Shown: positions 1 to 7,498 of the stretch, in pieces | Numbering within the stretch: the stretch's first letter is position 1 | How the letters are laid out: each line of letters begins with the position of its first letter | Origin: Cyclobacteriaceae bacterium | GTDB lineage: Bacteria; Bacteroidota; Bacteroidia; Cytophagales; Cyclobacteriaceae | NCBI GenBank assembly: GCA_025808415.1 | Contig: CP075525.1 | Location: forward strand, 2,465,501-2,529,500 | DNA: 64,000 nucleotides | Reading direction: 5' to 3' | Translations under genes and position numbers: made by a program | The notes under the pieces: model-generated | Told to the model about the DNA's origin: nothing | What the model saw: only the letters and a program-made list of their open reading frames with translations | Database searches by the model: none

Positions 1-177
1 GGAAAGCCTGTCCACCTCAGCATAGGTCATGGCTTTACCCATGTTTTCAAAGGCAACACGGTCACTGAACTTCTTGCAAGATTTTTCAAACAAATCCGTG
101 AGTGAATCATAGTCGTGCATATGGATTTCACTTGGAATTCCTGCGGGGTAATTTTTAATCCAGGGCGATTCTATCAT
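1..177 (-). CDS. fadD: Long-chain fatty-acid-CoA ligase, N-terminal part (runs off the window start)
   Basis: This is the first 59 residues of a minus-strand gene whose remainder lies left of the window. The translation starts MIESPWIKNYPAGIPSEI and continues through a segment ending in the sequence ENMGKAMTYAEVDRLS. It lines up with the start of E. coli FadD (WLNRYPADVPTEI ... NMGEVMTF), so the assignment is to the acyl-CoA synthetase (AMP-forming) family, which activates long-chain fatty acids with ATP and CoA at the inner face of the membrane. The start codon ATG at 177-175 is the first in frame. A promoter-like -7 box and a palindrome lie just upstream (200-225), which suggests repressor control. 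The catalytic motifs are outside the window, so substrate range cannot be judged. Confidence 0.85.
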   Translation of the reverse strand, partial: MIESPWIKNYPAGIPSEIHMHDYDSLTDLFEKSCKKFSDRVAFENMGKAMTYAEVDRLS

Positions 178-199
178 GATTAAACAGCTTTAAAAAATT

Positions 200-225
200 A
201 CAAACGTTTGTTTGAATCAAATATA
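200..225 (-). promoter_or_regulatory. Predicted fadD promoter -7 box with adjacent 12-bp palindrome
   Basis: On the minus strand, 225-218 reads TATATTTG, a perfect match to the Bacteroidota -7 consensus TAnnTTTG. Seven to eighteen bases downstream lies the perfect palindrome ACAAACGTTTGT (200-211), which would cover the transcription start. No clear -33 TTTG is seen at the ideal spacing. The arrangement suggests a repressor operator for fatty-acid degradation, for example a TetR-type FadR, but the regulator is not in the window. Confidence 0.45.
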
Positions 226-260
226 AAGGACAATCCTAAAACATGAATGCCGTTGGCATC

Positions 261-295
261 AAAAACAAAAAGTCCTGACGTTACCGCCAGGACTT
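261..295 (-). terminator. Rho-independent terminator of the tRNA-like RNA gene
   Basis: Bases 270-277 (AAGTCCTG) and 288-295 (CAGGACTT) form an 8-bp stem with a 10-nt loop. Read on the minus strand, the stem is followed by a T-rich run (complement of 261-270). The terminator lies about 30 nt after the 3' end of the minus-strand tRNA-like gene and before the fadD promoter, so it would end that RNA and insulate fadD. Confidence 0.7.
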
Positions 296-325
296 ACTCA
301 AACTTAATTAACCACGAAGAGTTTG

Positions 326-504
326 CTGTAGAGGGAGGGTTCGAACCTCCACGGGGAAGTTAGCTACAGGACATACAGAGAGAACATTAGTGGTCAACCC
401 CAGCCTGCCGAAGCGTAAGCCCTGGCAGGCATTATCCTGCGTTTATCCTTGGCTCCCCACCCCCGAGACAGGAGGGCTTGTCTGCCAATTTCAACACCCT
501 ACAG
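326..504 (-). ncRNA. tRNA-like (class II, Leu-like) RNA with a very long variable region
   Basis: Read on the minus strand from 503, a near-complete tRNA fold can be drawn. The acceptor stem TGTAGGG (503-497) pairs with CTCTACA (333-327), with one G-U pair. The D-stem is TTG/CAA with the 11-nt loop AAATTGGCAGA, the loop typical of bacterial tRNA-Leu. The anticodon stem is CCCTC/GGGGG with the 7-nt loop CTGTCTC. The T-stem is GGAGG/CCTCC with the canonical loop TTCGAAC. The variable region (459-351) is about 109 nt instead of the usual 12-20. It is closed by GGGGA/TCCCC and contains an inner hairpin (403-409 with 424-430). Bases 504 and 326 could add an eighth acceptor pair. The anticodon by position would be GUC (Asp) with an unusual U37, which does not fit a Leu body, so decoding is doubtful. 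No CCA end is encoded. A dedicated terminator follows. It could be a tRNA-derived regulatory RNA, a degenerate tRNA with an insertion, or a novel structured RNA. Confidence 0.5.
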
Positions 505-625
505 TGTAATTGATGCATCAAAACAACAATTTTATTGAATATACATCAACATATATTCATAAATTTTATGAATTATTTAGTATTTTATAATTTTATTAAA
601 ATTTTTAAAATTTAATAGCTTGGAA

Positions 626-1090
626 ATGGCCGAGAATTATCAAGTTGACAATACCGACCTCAAGATCCTGGAAATACTCATGCAGGATGCCAAACGACCT
701 TATACCGAGGTAGCCAAAAAGGTATTTGTATCGGGCGGAACGGTGCATGTTCGAATGAATAAGCTGGAAGAGGCTGGCATAGTAGAAAAGACAACACTCA
801 AGGTAAACTATGCAAAACTCGGCTACGACATTACAGCATTTTTGGGTATCTTCCTGGAAAAGAGTGCGTTATATGACCGCGTTCTGGCCAAACTTAAATC
901 CATTCCGGAGATTACAAACATTCATTACACAACCGGCAACTACAGCATGTTCTGTAAAATCCACTGCCGTGATACAAACCATTTGAAAGAGGTCCTCCAC
1001 GACAAAATTCAGCAGGTTGATGGGATTGAGCGAACCGAGACCATGATAAGCCTGGAGGAAAGCCTGGACCGTAACTTGGACCTTGCCTGA
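626..1090 (+). CDS. Lrp/AsnC-family transcriptional regulator
   Basis: A protein of 154 residues, the usual size of this family. The N-terminal helix-turn-helix region (about residues 6-60) contains the characteristic text NTDLKILEILMQDAKRPYTE and a recognition helix ending RMNKLEEAGIV. The C-terminal RAM-type ligand-binding domain (about 65-150) has the expected alternating beta-alpha pattern and the IHYTTGNYSMFCKI strand region. Such proteins sense amino acids or other small ligands and bind DNA as dimers or octamers. The ATG at 626 is preferred; an in-frame TTG at 620 would add two residues. The gene diverges from the tRNA-like RNA across an AT-rich 120-bp spacer and precedes the suf operon by 86 bp, so it could regulate either, but nothing in the sequence shows which. 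Confidence 0.9.
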   Translation: MAENYQVDNTDLKILEILMQDAKRPYTEVAKKVFVSGGTVHVRMNKLEEAGIVEKTTLKVNYAKLGYDITAFLGIFLEKSALYDRVLAKLKSIPEITNIHYTTGNYSMFCKIHCRDTNHLKEVLHDKIQQVDGIERTETMISLEESLDRNLDLA

Positions 1091-1136
1091 ATACAAACTT
1101 ATCGGCATTTCGAACCAAAAACTGGCCTTTCTGTTA

Positions 1137-1144
1137 TATCTTTG
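1137..1144 (+). promoter_or_regulatory. Predicted -7 box for the suf operon
   Basis: TATCTTTG matches the Bacteroidota -7 consensus TAnnTTTG exactly and lies 32 bp before the sufB start codon. No TTTG is present at the ideal 19-nt upstream spacing, so this is only a partial promoter match. The suf genes would have their own start site rather than depending on read-through from the regulator gene. Confidence 0.4.
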
Positions 1145-1176
1145 CGGATATTTAAAATTAGTCTAAATAGGCTGAA

Positions 1177-2622
1177 ATGAGCAAAGACAATCAGGTTCTT
1201 GAAGAACTAACCTCTAAGGAATACGAGCATGGATGGACTTCCAACATCGAAATGGAGTCTGCGCCCAAAGGCTTAAATGAGGATATTGTCCGTTTTATTT
1301 CTGCTAAGAAAAATGAGCCCGAATGGCTTCTGGAATGGCGACTTAAGGCCTACCGTCACTGGCTAACCATGAAGGAGCCCACATGGCCAAACGTAAGCTA
1401 TCCCAAAATCAACTATCAGGATGTAATTTATTATGCTGCTCCCAAGCAAAAGCCTAAAGTTAACAGCCTGGATGAGGTGGACCCTGAATTACTAAAGACC
1501 TTCGAAAAGCTTGGCATATCCTTAACCGAACAAAAAAGACTAACAGGCATTGCCGTTGATGCTGTGTTGGATAGTGTATCTGTGGCAACAACGTTTAAAG
1601 AAAAGCTGGGAGAACTCGGAATAATTTTCTGCTCATTCAGCGAAGCTGTAAAAGAACATCCTGAATTGATCAAAAAATATCTGGGCTCAGTAGTGCCCAT
1701 GAACGACAATTACTTTGCAGCCTTGAACTCAGCTGTATTCAGCGATGGTTCATTCTGCTATATTCCAAAAGGCGTTCGATGCCCAATGGAACTCTCCACC
1801 TACTTCCGTATCAACGCAGCTAACACAGGTCAGTTTGAAAGAACATTAATCGTTGCCGATGAAGGTTCGTATGTCAGCTATCTCGAAGGTTGTACTGCCC
1901 CCCAGCGCGATGAAAATCAATTGCACGCTGCAGTGGTAGAAATTTACGCCATGAAGGATGCGCAGGTAAAATACTCCACGGTTCAAAACTGGTACCCGGG
2001 CGACAAAGAAGGCAAAGGCGGCATTTACAATTTTGTAACCAAGCGCGCACTTTGCTTTGGCGATCATTCAAAGGTATCATGGACTCAAGTGGAAACAGGA
2101 TCATCCATTACCTGGAAGTATCCTTCCTGTGTTTTAAAAGGAGATTATTCTTCAGGCGAATTTTATTCAGTTGCTGTAACCAATAATTATCAGCAAGCCG
2201 ACACCGGAACCAAAATGATTCACATCGGTAAGCACACCAAATCAAGAATCGTATCGAAAGGAATTTCCGCAGGACACTCACAAAACAGTTACCGCGGACA
2301 GGTGCATATTATGAAGCGCGCTGAAGGTGCCCGGAATTTTTCGCAATGCGATTCCTTGTTGATGGGTGATAAATGTGGCGCCCATACCTTTCCTTATATC
2401 GATGTAGAAAATAAATCCGCCAAGGTTGAGCATGAAGCAACCACTTCAAAAATTGGTGAGGATCAGATATTTTATTGTTTGCAACGCGGTATTGATGAAG
2501 AATCGGCCGTGGCCCTGATTGTAAATGGTTATGCAAAAGAAGTACTCAATCAACTGCCTATGGAGTTTGCGGTAGAAGCGCAGAAGCTTTTAGCGTTGAC
2601 GTTGGAAGGGAGTGTTGGGTAA
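1177..2622 (+). CDS. sufB: Fe-S cluster assembly scaffold protein SufB
   Basis: A 481-residue protein, the normal length for SufB. SufB is part of the cytosolic SufBC2D complex, on which Fe-S clusters are built with sulfur from SufS/SufE. Recognisable SufB text includes [17 protein letters not shown] near residue 45, the region [19 protein letters not shown] near 200, the beta-helix core with [16 protein letters not shown], and the C-terminal segment [19 protein letters not shown] followed by [17 protein letters not shown]. The gene opens the suf cluster. It is separated from sufC by an inserted four-helix-bundle gene with short flanking repeats, an interruption of the usual sufBC adjacency. 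The ATG at 1177 agrees with the expected N-terminus. Confidence 0.97.
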   Translation: MSKDNQVLEELTSKEYEHGWTSNIEMESAPKGLNEDIVRFISAKKNEPEWLLEWRLKAYRHWLTMKEPTWPNVSYPKINYQDVIYYAAPKQKPKVNSLDEVDPELLKTFEKLGISLTEQKRLTGIAVDAVLDSVSVATTFKEKLGELGIIFCSFSEAVKEHPELIKKYLGSVVPMNDNYFAALNSAVFSDGSFCYIPKGVRCPMELSTYFRINAANTGQFERTLIVADEGSYVSYLEGCTAPQRDENQLHAAVVEIYAMKDAQVKYSTVQNWYPGDKEGKGGIYNFVTKRALCFGDHSKVSWTQVETGSSITWKYPSCVLKGDYSSGEFYSVAVTNNYQQADTGTKMIHIGKHTKSRIVSKGISAGHSQNSYRGQVHIMKRAEGARNFSQCDSLLMGDKCGAHTFPYIDVENKSAKVEHEATTSKIGEDQIFYCLQRGIDEESAVALIVNGYAKEVLNQLPMEFAVEAQKLLALTLEGSVG

Positions 2623-2632
2623 TTAATTCAAT

Positions 2633-2670
2633 ATTCAAGATTCAAGATTCCGGATTCAAGATTCAAAATT
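2633..2670 (+). repeat. Tandem heptamer repeat upstream of the four-helix-bundle gene
   Basis: Five 7-bp units follow one another: ATTCAAG, ATTCAAG, ATTCCGG, ATTCAAG and ATTCAAA, then ATT. The last ten bases (ATTCAAAATT, 2661-2670) recur as the inverted copy AATTTTGAAT on the other side of the neighbouring gene at 3087-3096 and 3108-3117. The block therefore forms the left flank of a repeat-bounded insertion in the suf operon. Confidence 0.8.
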
Positions 2671-2672
2671 AG

Positions 2673-3086
2673 ATGGCCAAGATTAATACATTCGAAGATT
2701 TGGAAGTTTGGAAAAAAGCCAGTGAACTCTCAATAGCCATCTTTGAGCTCACTCAAATTGGGAGTTTTTCAAAGGATTACTCTTTGAAAGATCCAATTAA
2801 TAAGACGACCGGATCAATCATGGATAATATAGCAGAAGGTTTTGACAGAGGTGGAAACAGGGAGTTCATTCAATTCCTTTCCATAGCCAAAGGTTCTGCT
2901 GCGGAAGTAAGATCACAACTCTATCGCGCGCTCGATCGGAACCATATTAATCCATCTGAATTTGAATTATTAAAAGAAAAAACGGTTGATGTGGGTAAAC
3001 AACTATCGGGCTTCATGACTTATCTGAGTAAATCTGAAATGAAAGGTTCTAAATACGTTAGCGAACCGAGTGAAGACTATGGGTAA
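2673..3086 (+). CDS. Four-helix-bundle protein (23S rRNA intervening-sequence protein family)
   Basis: A 137-residue protein of the family often annotated as 'four helix bundle protein' or S23. Family text is clear: FEDLEVWKKASELSIAIFEL at the start, then KTTGSIMDNIAEGFDRGGNREFIQFLSIAKGSAAEVRSQL in two adjacent stretches, and a final helix ending in SGFMTYLSKS. Members were first found inside 23S rRNA intervening sequences and are scattered through Bacteroidota genomes. They have been structurally described as small helical bundles and have no firmly known function. Here it sits between sufB and sufC on the same strand, flanked by short inverted repeats. I infer an inserted cassette rather than a Suf component. 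It has no frameshift and appears intact. Confidence 0.9.
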   Translation: MAKINTFEDLEVWKKASELSIAIFELTQIGSFSKDYSLKDPINKTTGSIMDNIAEGFDRGGNREFIQFLSIAKGSAAEVRSQLYRALDRNHINPSEFELLKEKTVDVGKQLSGFMTYLSKSEMKGSKYVSEPSEDYG

Positions 3087-3117
3087 AATTTTGAATTTTA
3101 AATCATGAATTTTGAAT
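3087..3117. repeat. Two copies of AATTTTGAAT downstream of the four-helix-bundle gene
   Basis: AATTTTGAAT occurs at 3087-3096 and again at 3108-3117. Both are the exact reverse complement of ATTCAAAATT at 2661-2670, so the four-helix-bundle gene is bracketed by 10-bp inverted repeats. The right copy overlaps the leader of sufC, and a TTG within it is an implausible upstream start for that gene. Confidence 0.75.
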
Positions 3118-3123
3118 AATCAT

Positions 3124-3879
3124 ATGTTGTCGATAAAAAATTTACACGCAAAGATTGAAGATAATCAGATACTAAATGGTTTAAACCTGGAAGTGAAAGC
3201 TGGTGAAGTGCATGCCATTATGGGCCCTAACGGTTCAGGCAAAAGCACGTTAGCATCTGTATTGGCTGGTCGTGAGGAGTTTGAAGTGACTGAGGGGATT
3301 GTTGATTACCTGGGCAAAAACCTACTTGAACTTGCACCGGAAGAACGCGCACGCGAAGGTGTTTTCTTAGCCTTTCAATACCCGGTTGAAATTCCAGGCG
3401 TGAGCACCATCAACTTTATGAAAACTGCTGTAAACCAGGTGCGTGAAGGTCGCGGACAAGCACCTTTGGATGCCGTCTCTTTCCTGAGCTTGATGAAAGA
3501 AAAAATGAAACTGGTTGAAATTGATCAATCCCTTTTAAACCGTTCGCTAAACGAAGGTTTCTCAGGTGGAGAAAAGAAACGCAATGAAATTTTTCAAATG
3601 GCCATGCTGGAACCAAAGCTTGCCATCTTAGATGAAACAGATTCAGGTCTTGACATTGACGCCTTGCGTATTGTGGCCAATGGCGTGAACAAACTTCGCG
3701 ATAAGAACAAAGCAATTATTGTTGTAACCCATTATCAGCGACTGCTCGAATACATAGTTCCTGATTTTGTTCATGTACTGTACAAAGGAAAAATTGTAAA
3801 ATCCGGAAACAAGGATCTTGCCTTAGAACTGGAGGCGAAAGGTTACGACTGGATTAAAGATGAAGTAGCTGTAGTGTAG
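3124..3879 (+). CDS. sufC: Fe-S cluster assembly ATPase SufC
   Basis: A 251-residue ABC-type ATPase that powers conformational change in the SufBC2D scaffold. All nucleotide-binding motifs are present: Walker A GPNGSGKST near residue 35, the signature FSGGEKKR near 145, Walker B LAILDETDSGLD near 166, and the switch histidine in VVTHYQR near 203. The FLAFQYPVEIPGV segment is typical of SufC. I start at ATG 3124 (MLSIKNLHAK). An upstream in-frame TTG at 3112 lies within a repeat and is unlikely. The gene is followed by sufD after 6 bp. Confidence 0.97.
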   Translation: MLSIKNLHAKIEDNQILNGLNLEVKAGEVHAIMGPNGSGKSTLASVLAGREEFEVTEGIVDYLGKNLLELAPEERAREGVFLAFQYPVEIPGVSTINFMKTAVNQVREGRGQAPLDAVSFLSLMKEKMKLVEIDQSLLNRSLNEGFSGGEKKRNEIFQMAMLEPKLAILDETDSGLDIDALRIVANGVNKLRDKNKAIIVVTHYQRLLEYIVPDFVHVLYKGKIVKSGNKDLALELEAKGYDWIKDEVAVV

Positions 3880-3885
3880 ACTGGT

Positions 3886-5151
3886 ATGAGCACAACAACC
3901 GAAACAACTCCCCTTCTCGCTGATATTCTTGCCTCCATCAAACCTGAGGCAGGCTTAAGGGCTGATGCGCTTGCCATACTTGAACAACTCGGTCTGCCCG
4001 GTAATAAAAGCGAAGAATACAAGTTCACGCCTATAACCCGTTTGTTGGAGAAAAACTTTTCATTTGGTGAGACGAGTCGCGAAACCAATATTTCAAATAT
4101 TGATGAATTTCTTATCCCCGACCTTGAAGGCAACACCCTGATATTTATAAACGGAGTCTTCTCAGAAGAACTTTCAACATATAATCACAAGGAGCTTCAC
4201 ATCAAACCAATTGATGGTAAAGAAAAAGGATTCGCTTCATTAGCAGATTTTAAATCCGATGCTTTGGTGGCCTGGAATACTGCAGCATGGACCAGTGGAA
4301 TTTCACTCGATGTTTCTGCCAATACAGAAGTTCATAAGCCTGTTATCCTACATTACATTAATGACACTACGCAGGGTGATGCTAAATCCTTTACCCGAAA
4401 CATTATACGATTGGGCAAGAGCAGTAAACTTACCGTTGTTGAAAAGCAGGATACCGTTGGAACACATGCCGGATTTTCTAATGTTGTTACCGAAGGCTTC
4501 GTAGAAGCGAATGCCGAGTTACATCTTTACAGTATCCATGCAGATGGCGGAAAGCGAATTCATTTTAGTCAAACCACCATCTGGCAAGATCGCGACAGCC
4601 GGGTAAACACATTCACCCTTACGCTGGATGGCAAGCTCATACGCAATAACCTGCAATTGATACTGGATGGTGAAGGCTGCGAGTCGCATATGAACGGATT
4701 GTATATTCTTCAGGGGGACACACTGGCGGATAATCACACCGTTGTTGATCACAGAAAGCCAAATGCCAACAGTAACGAATTGTACAAAGGCGTAATCGAT
4801 GGTAATGGTAAGGGCGTGTTCAATGGAAAAATCTATGTTCGCCCCGATGCACAAAAGACCAATGCCTTTCAGTCGAACCGGAATATTTTACTTTCCGATA
4901 AAGCAACCGTAAACACCAAACCCCAACTTGAAATTTGGGCCGATGATGTAAAATGTTCACACGGCTGCACTACCGGCCAGTTAGATGAAGAGGCTATGTT
5001 CTACCTGCAAGCACGAGGAATTGATAAAGTAACCGCTCGTGCCATGATGTTATACGCGTTTGCAGGGGAAGTTTTAGAAAAGATCAGTTCTGAACCCTTG
5101 AGAAACTATTTCGATTCATTGATCAGCGAACGCCTTCATAAAAACTTTTAA
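3886..5151 (+). CDS. sufD: Fe-S cluster assembly protein SufD
   Basis: A 421-residue partner of SufB in the SufBC2D scaffold. The C-terminal half shows the SufD/SufB beta-helix and the diagnostic tail CSHGCTTGQLDEEAMFYLQA, followed by RGIDKVTARAMMLYAFAGEV. The cysteine and histidine in KCSHGCTTGQ correspond to the conserved site next to the nascent cluster. The N-terminal region (KPEAGLRADALAILEQLGLPG ... EEYKFTPI) is the expected helical domain. The gene is 6 bp after sufC and 4 bp before sufS, so it is cotranscribed. No oddities are seen. Confidence 0.96.
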   Translation: MSTTTETTPLLADILASIKPEAGLRADALAILEQLGLPGNKSEEYKFTPITRLLEKNFSFGETSRETNISNIDEFLIPDLEGNTLIFINGVFSEELSTYNHKELHIKPIDGKEKGFASLADFKSDALVAWNTAAWTSGISLDVSANTEVHKPVILHYINDTTQGDAKSFTRNIIRLGKSSKLTVVEKQDTVGTHAGFSNVVTEGFVEANAELHLYSIHADGGKRIHFSQTTIWQDRDSRVNTFTLTLDGKLIRNNLQLILDGEGCESHMNGLYILQGDTLADNHTVVDHRKPNANSNELYKGVIDGNGKGVFNGKIYVRPDAQKTNAFQSNRNILLSDKATVNTKPQLEIWADDVKCSHGCTTGQLDEEAMFYLQARGIDKVTARAMMLYAFAGEVLEKISSEPLRNYFDSLISERLHKNF

Positions 5152-5155
5152 TTCC

Positions 5156-6400
5156 ATGAATGCTCCTCTCACCGGTGTTTTGAATAGTACAAAAATACGG
5201 CAGCAATTTCCGGTACTTCACCAGCAGGTAAATGGAAAACCACTGGTGTATTTCGACAATGCCGCCACCAGTCAGAAGCCGGTAAGTGTAATAAATGCAT
5301 TAGTGGATTACTATAAAGGCTATAACGCCAATATCCATCGTGGCATTCACACACTGGCCGAGAAAGCAACCAAAGCATTCGAAGATACCCGGCACTCAGC
5401 AAAAGCATTTATCAATGCCAGTTCCGAACAGGATATAGTATTTGTACGTGGCGTTACTGAAGCTGTCAACCTGGTAGCATCGACTTACGGAAGAGCATTT
5501 GTAAAAGCAGGTGATGACATTATTATTTCCGGACTGGAACATCATTCCAACATTGTTCCGTGGCAAATGCTCTGTGAAGAAAAACAGGCCTCACTAAAAG
5601 TTATTCCTGTTTTGAAAAATGGCGAATTGGATTTAGATGCTTTTAAAAAACTGCTATCCGCTACAACAAAAATTGTTTCGGTTAACCATGCATCCAACAG
5701 CTTGGGTACGATTAATCCGATTAAGGAAATCATTGATCTTGCCCATGAAACAGGTGCAGTGGTGTTGATTGATGGTGCACAAGCAGGCGCCCATCTTGAA
5801 ATTGATGTACAGGCATTGAACTGCGATTTTTATTGCTTGTCGGCCCACAAGATGTACGGCCCAACAGGGGTTGGAATTCTTTACGGCAAAAAGGAACTAC
5901 TGGAAAAGATGCCTCCCTACCAGGGCGGTGGTGAAATGATCAAAGAAGTAACCTATCAAAAAACTACGTACAGCGATTTGCCCTATAAGTTTGAAGCCGG
6001 CACACCCAATATTGCCGATGTGGTGGCTTTTAATTTTGCTTTGCAATTCATTAATGAATTAGGCAAAGAGAATATAGCAGCTCATGAGCATGAACTGCTC
6101 TCCTATGCTACTGAAAAAGTATCAGCGCTTAAGGGTGTAAAACTTATTGGCACTGCAAAAAACAAAGTAAGTGTGCTTTCTTTTCTTATTGATGGCATTC
6201 ATCCATTCGACATCGGACAAATGCTGGATACCCGCGGAATTGCCGTTCGAACCGGACACCATTGCACACAACCGTTAATGGATCACTTTGGTGTTGAGGG
6301 AACCGTGCGGGCCTCCTTCGCAGTATATAATACAAAACAGGAAATTGATAGTTTGGTGGAAGGGCTGGACAGAATCATTAACTTCATGTCATCAAAATAA
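5156..6400 (+). CDS. sufS: Cysteine desulfurase SufS (group II)
   Basis: A 414-residue PLP enzyme that removes sulfur from L-cysteine and passes it to SufE as a persulfide. The PLP-binding lysine is K232 in SAHKMYGPTGVG, and the active-site cysteine is C370 in RTGHHCTQPLMDHFG, with the short surrounding loop of group II (SufS/CsdA) enzymes. Other family text includes VYFDNAATSQKP near residue 31 and NIHRGIHTLAEKAT near 61. Spacing to sufD is 4 bp, and a small coiled-coil gene follows 7 bp after the stop. Length and motifs are normal. Confidence 0.97.
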   Translation: MNAPLTGVLNSTKIRQQFPVLHQQVNGKPLVYFDNAATSQKPVSVINALVDYYKGYNANIHRGIHTLAEKATKAFEDTRHSAKAFINASSEQDIVFVRGVTEAVNLVASTYGRAFVKAGDDIIISGLEHHSNIVPWQMLCEEKQASLKVIPVLKNGELDLDAFKKLLSATTKIVSVNHASNSLGTINPIKEIIDLAHETGAVVLIDGAQAGAHLEIDVQALNCDFYCLSAHKMYGPTGVGILYGKKELLEKMPPYQGGGEMIKEVTYQKTTYSDLPYKFEAGTPNIADVVAFNFALQFINELGKENIAAHEHELLSYATEKVSALKGVKLIGTAKNKVSVLSFLIDGIHPFDIGQMLDTRGIAVRTGHHCTQPLMDHFGVEGTVRASFAVYNTKQEIDSLVEGLDRIINFMSSK

Positions 6401-6407
6401 CGCTATC

Positions 6408-6668
6408 ATGAAAAACGAAGAGAAAATTATTGAGTTACTGGCCGAAATGGTCCGTGGACAAGATAGGCTTGTGGGAGAAGTATCCGAAATGAAGGAAGAG
6501 ATAATAAGTGTCAAGGGAGAAATTCAACAAATGAATGTTGAAATCATGAAGCAGGGACTTCAGACCGCAGAAAACTCAAGAGCCATCCTTAAGCTAGCGG
6601 ATGAAATTCGACTTGTTGCCGAACATGAAAAAAGAATTTCGAAGCTTGAACTGACAGTGTTTAAATAA
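6408..6668 (+). CDS. Small coiled-coil protein of unknown function in the suf operon
   Basis: An 86-residue, highly charged helical protein starting MKNEEKIIELLAEMVRGQDR. Hydrophobic residues recur in a heptad pattern from about residue 5 to 83 (LLAEM, VSEMKEEI, VKGEIQQM), which predicts a continuous coiled coil with no membrane segment or signal peptide. The reading frame is open further upstream into the end of sufS, but ATG 6408 is the first start after the sufS stop. Its stop overlaps the sufE ATG by one base (TAATG), so translational coupling is likely. I do not recognise a characterised family. A structural or regulatory accessory of SufS/SufE is possible but unsupported beyond position. 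Confidence 0.7.
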   Translation: MKNEEKIIELLAEMVRGQDRLVGEVSEMKEEIISVKGEIQQMNVEIMKQGLQTAENSRAILKLADEIRLVAEHEKRISKLELTVFK

Positions 6669-7099
6669 TGGCCACCATCACCACCATACAAGATGAAATA
6701 ATCAGCGAGTTTGCCTTACTGGATGGCGACATGGAGATGACCGTGTTTTATCTGATGGAACTCGGGCAGAAATTACCACCCATGGATGAAGCAGATAAAA
6801 CTGAAGACAATATTGTAAAAGGCTGCCAGTCGAAGGTGTGGTTAACGGCTGCGCTGGAGCATGAAAAAATTTATTTTGCAGCCGACAGCAATACGGCAAT
6901 TACAAAAGGTCTGGTAAGCTTGTTGGTCAGAATATTCAACGGTCAGCATCCGGATGATATTCTGAATGCCGATTTATATTTTATGCATAAAATTGGCATG
7001 GAACGGTTTATCGGAACGCAACGTTCCAATGGTTTTGCCGCTATGATCAAGCAGATGAAATTGTATGCACTGGCGTTTAAAACCAAACAGGAAGCATGA
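6668..7099 (+). CDS. sufE: Sulfur acceptor protein SufE
   Basis: A 143-residue SufE-family protein that accepts persulfide sulfur from SufS and raises its activity. The acceptor cysteine is C53 in IVKGCQSKVWL, the hallmark of the family. The helix-rich tail KQMKLYALAFK near the C-terminus also fits. Start ATG 6668 overlaps the preceding stop by one base, and its own TGA overlaps the next ATG (ATGA). This tight packing argues for coupled translation with the coiled-coil gene and the sufT-like gene. Confidence 0.95.
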   Translation: MATITTIQDEIISEFALLDGDMEMTVFYLMELGQKLPPMDEADKTEDNIVKGCQSKVWLTAALEHEKIYFAADSNTAITKGLVSLLVRIFNGQHPDDILNADLYFMHKIGMERFIGTQRSNGFAAMIKQMKLYALAFKTKQEA

Positions 7100-7446
7100 T
7101 TGAAACAACAAACGATAGCAAACCAAAAAACGAAATTGATATTCCAAACCTGAAGGAGAAAATCGTTCAGGCCATCAAAACGGTATACGACCCGGAAATA
7201 CCGGTTGATGTTTACGAGCTCGGATTAATTTACGAAATCAACGTATATCCAATCAACAACGTTTATGTTTTAATGACGCTTACTTCTCCATCCTGCCCCT
7301 CGGCAGAAGTAATACCCGGAGAAGTAGAAATGAAGATTAAAGGTATCGAAGGTATTAACGATGTAAAAGTGGAAATCACCTTCGACCCACCTTATTCACA
7401 GGATATGATGAGCGAGGCTGCTAAACTGGAACTAGGCTTTATGTAA
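7096..7446 (+). CDS. sufT: SufT-like Fe-S assembly factor (MIP18/DUF59 family)
   Basis: A 116-residue single-domain protein of the MIP18/DUF59 family, which acts in maturation of Fe-S proteins. Typical text is TVYDPEIPVDVYELGLIYEI (residues about 33-52), then MTLTSPSCPSAEVIPGEV with the conserved cysteine, and VEITFDPPYSQDMMSEAAKLELG at the end in two stretches. Bacterial members in suf operons are called SufT. The start overlaps the sufE stop by 4 bp, so it is part of the same operon. The exact client proteins cannot be told. Confidence 0.9.
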   Translation: MIETTNDSKPKNEIDIPNLKEKIVQAIKTVYDPEIPVDVYELGLIYEINVYPINNVYVLMTLTSPSCPSAEVIPGEVEMKIKGIEGINDVKVEITFDPPYSQDMMSEAAKLELGFM

Positions 7447-7454
7447 CTATGTTC

Positions 7455-7491
7455 AATCAACAAATCACTAAATAAACAAATCAACAAATCA
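7455..7491 (+). repeat. Short AT-rich direct repeat between sufT and the bacilliredoxin gene
   Basis: The 13-mer AATCAACAAATCA occurs at 7455-7467 and again at 7479-7491, 24 bp apart, in the 52-bp spacer before the next start codon. It may be a simple AT-rich leader duplication. No hairpin is formed. Confidence 0.6.
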
Positions 7492-7498
7492 TTAAAAT

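Noticed and set aside
465..471. Anticodon GUC as a true tRNA-Asp
   Set aside because: The body is class II and Leu-like with U37 and a giant variable arm; a normal tRNA-Asp is class I with a short variable loop.
326..504. tmRNA, tRNA-Sec or group I intron
   Set aside because: tmRNA lacks an anticodon arm and has a tag reading frame; tRNA-Sec has a long D-stem and UCA anticodon; the anticodon arm here is continuous, so no intron splits it.
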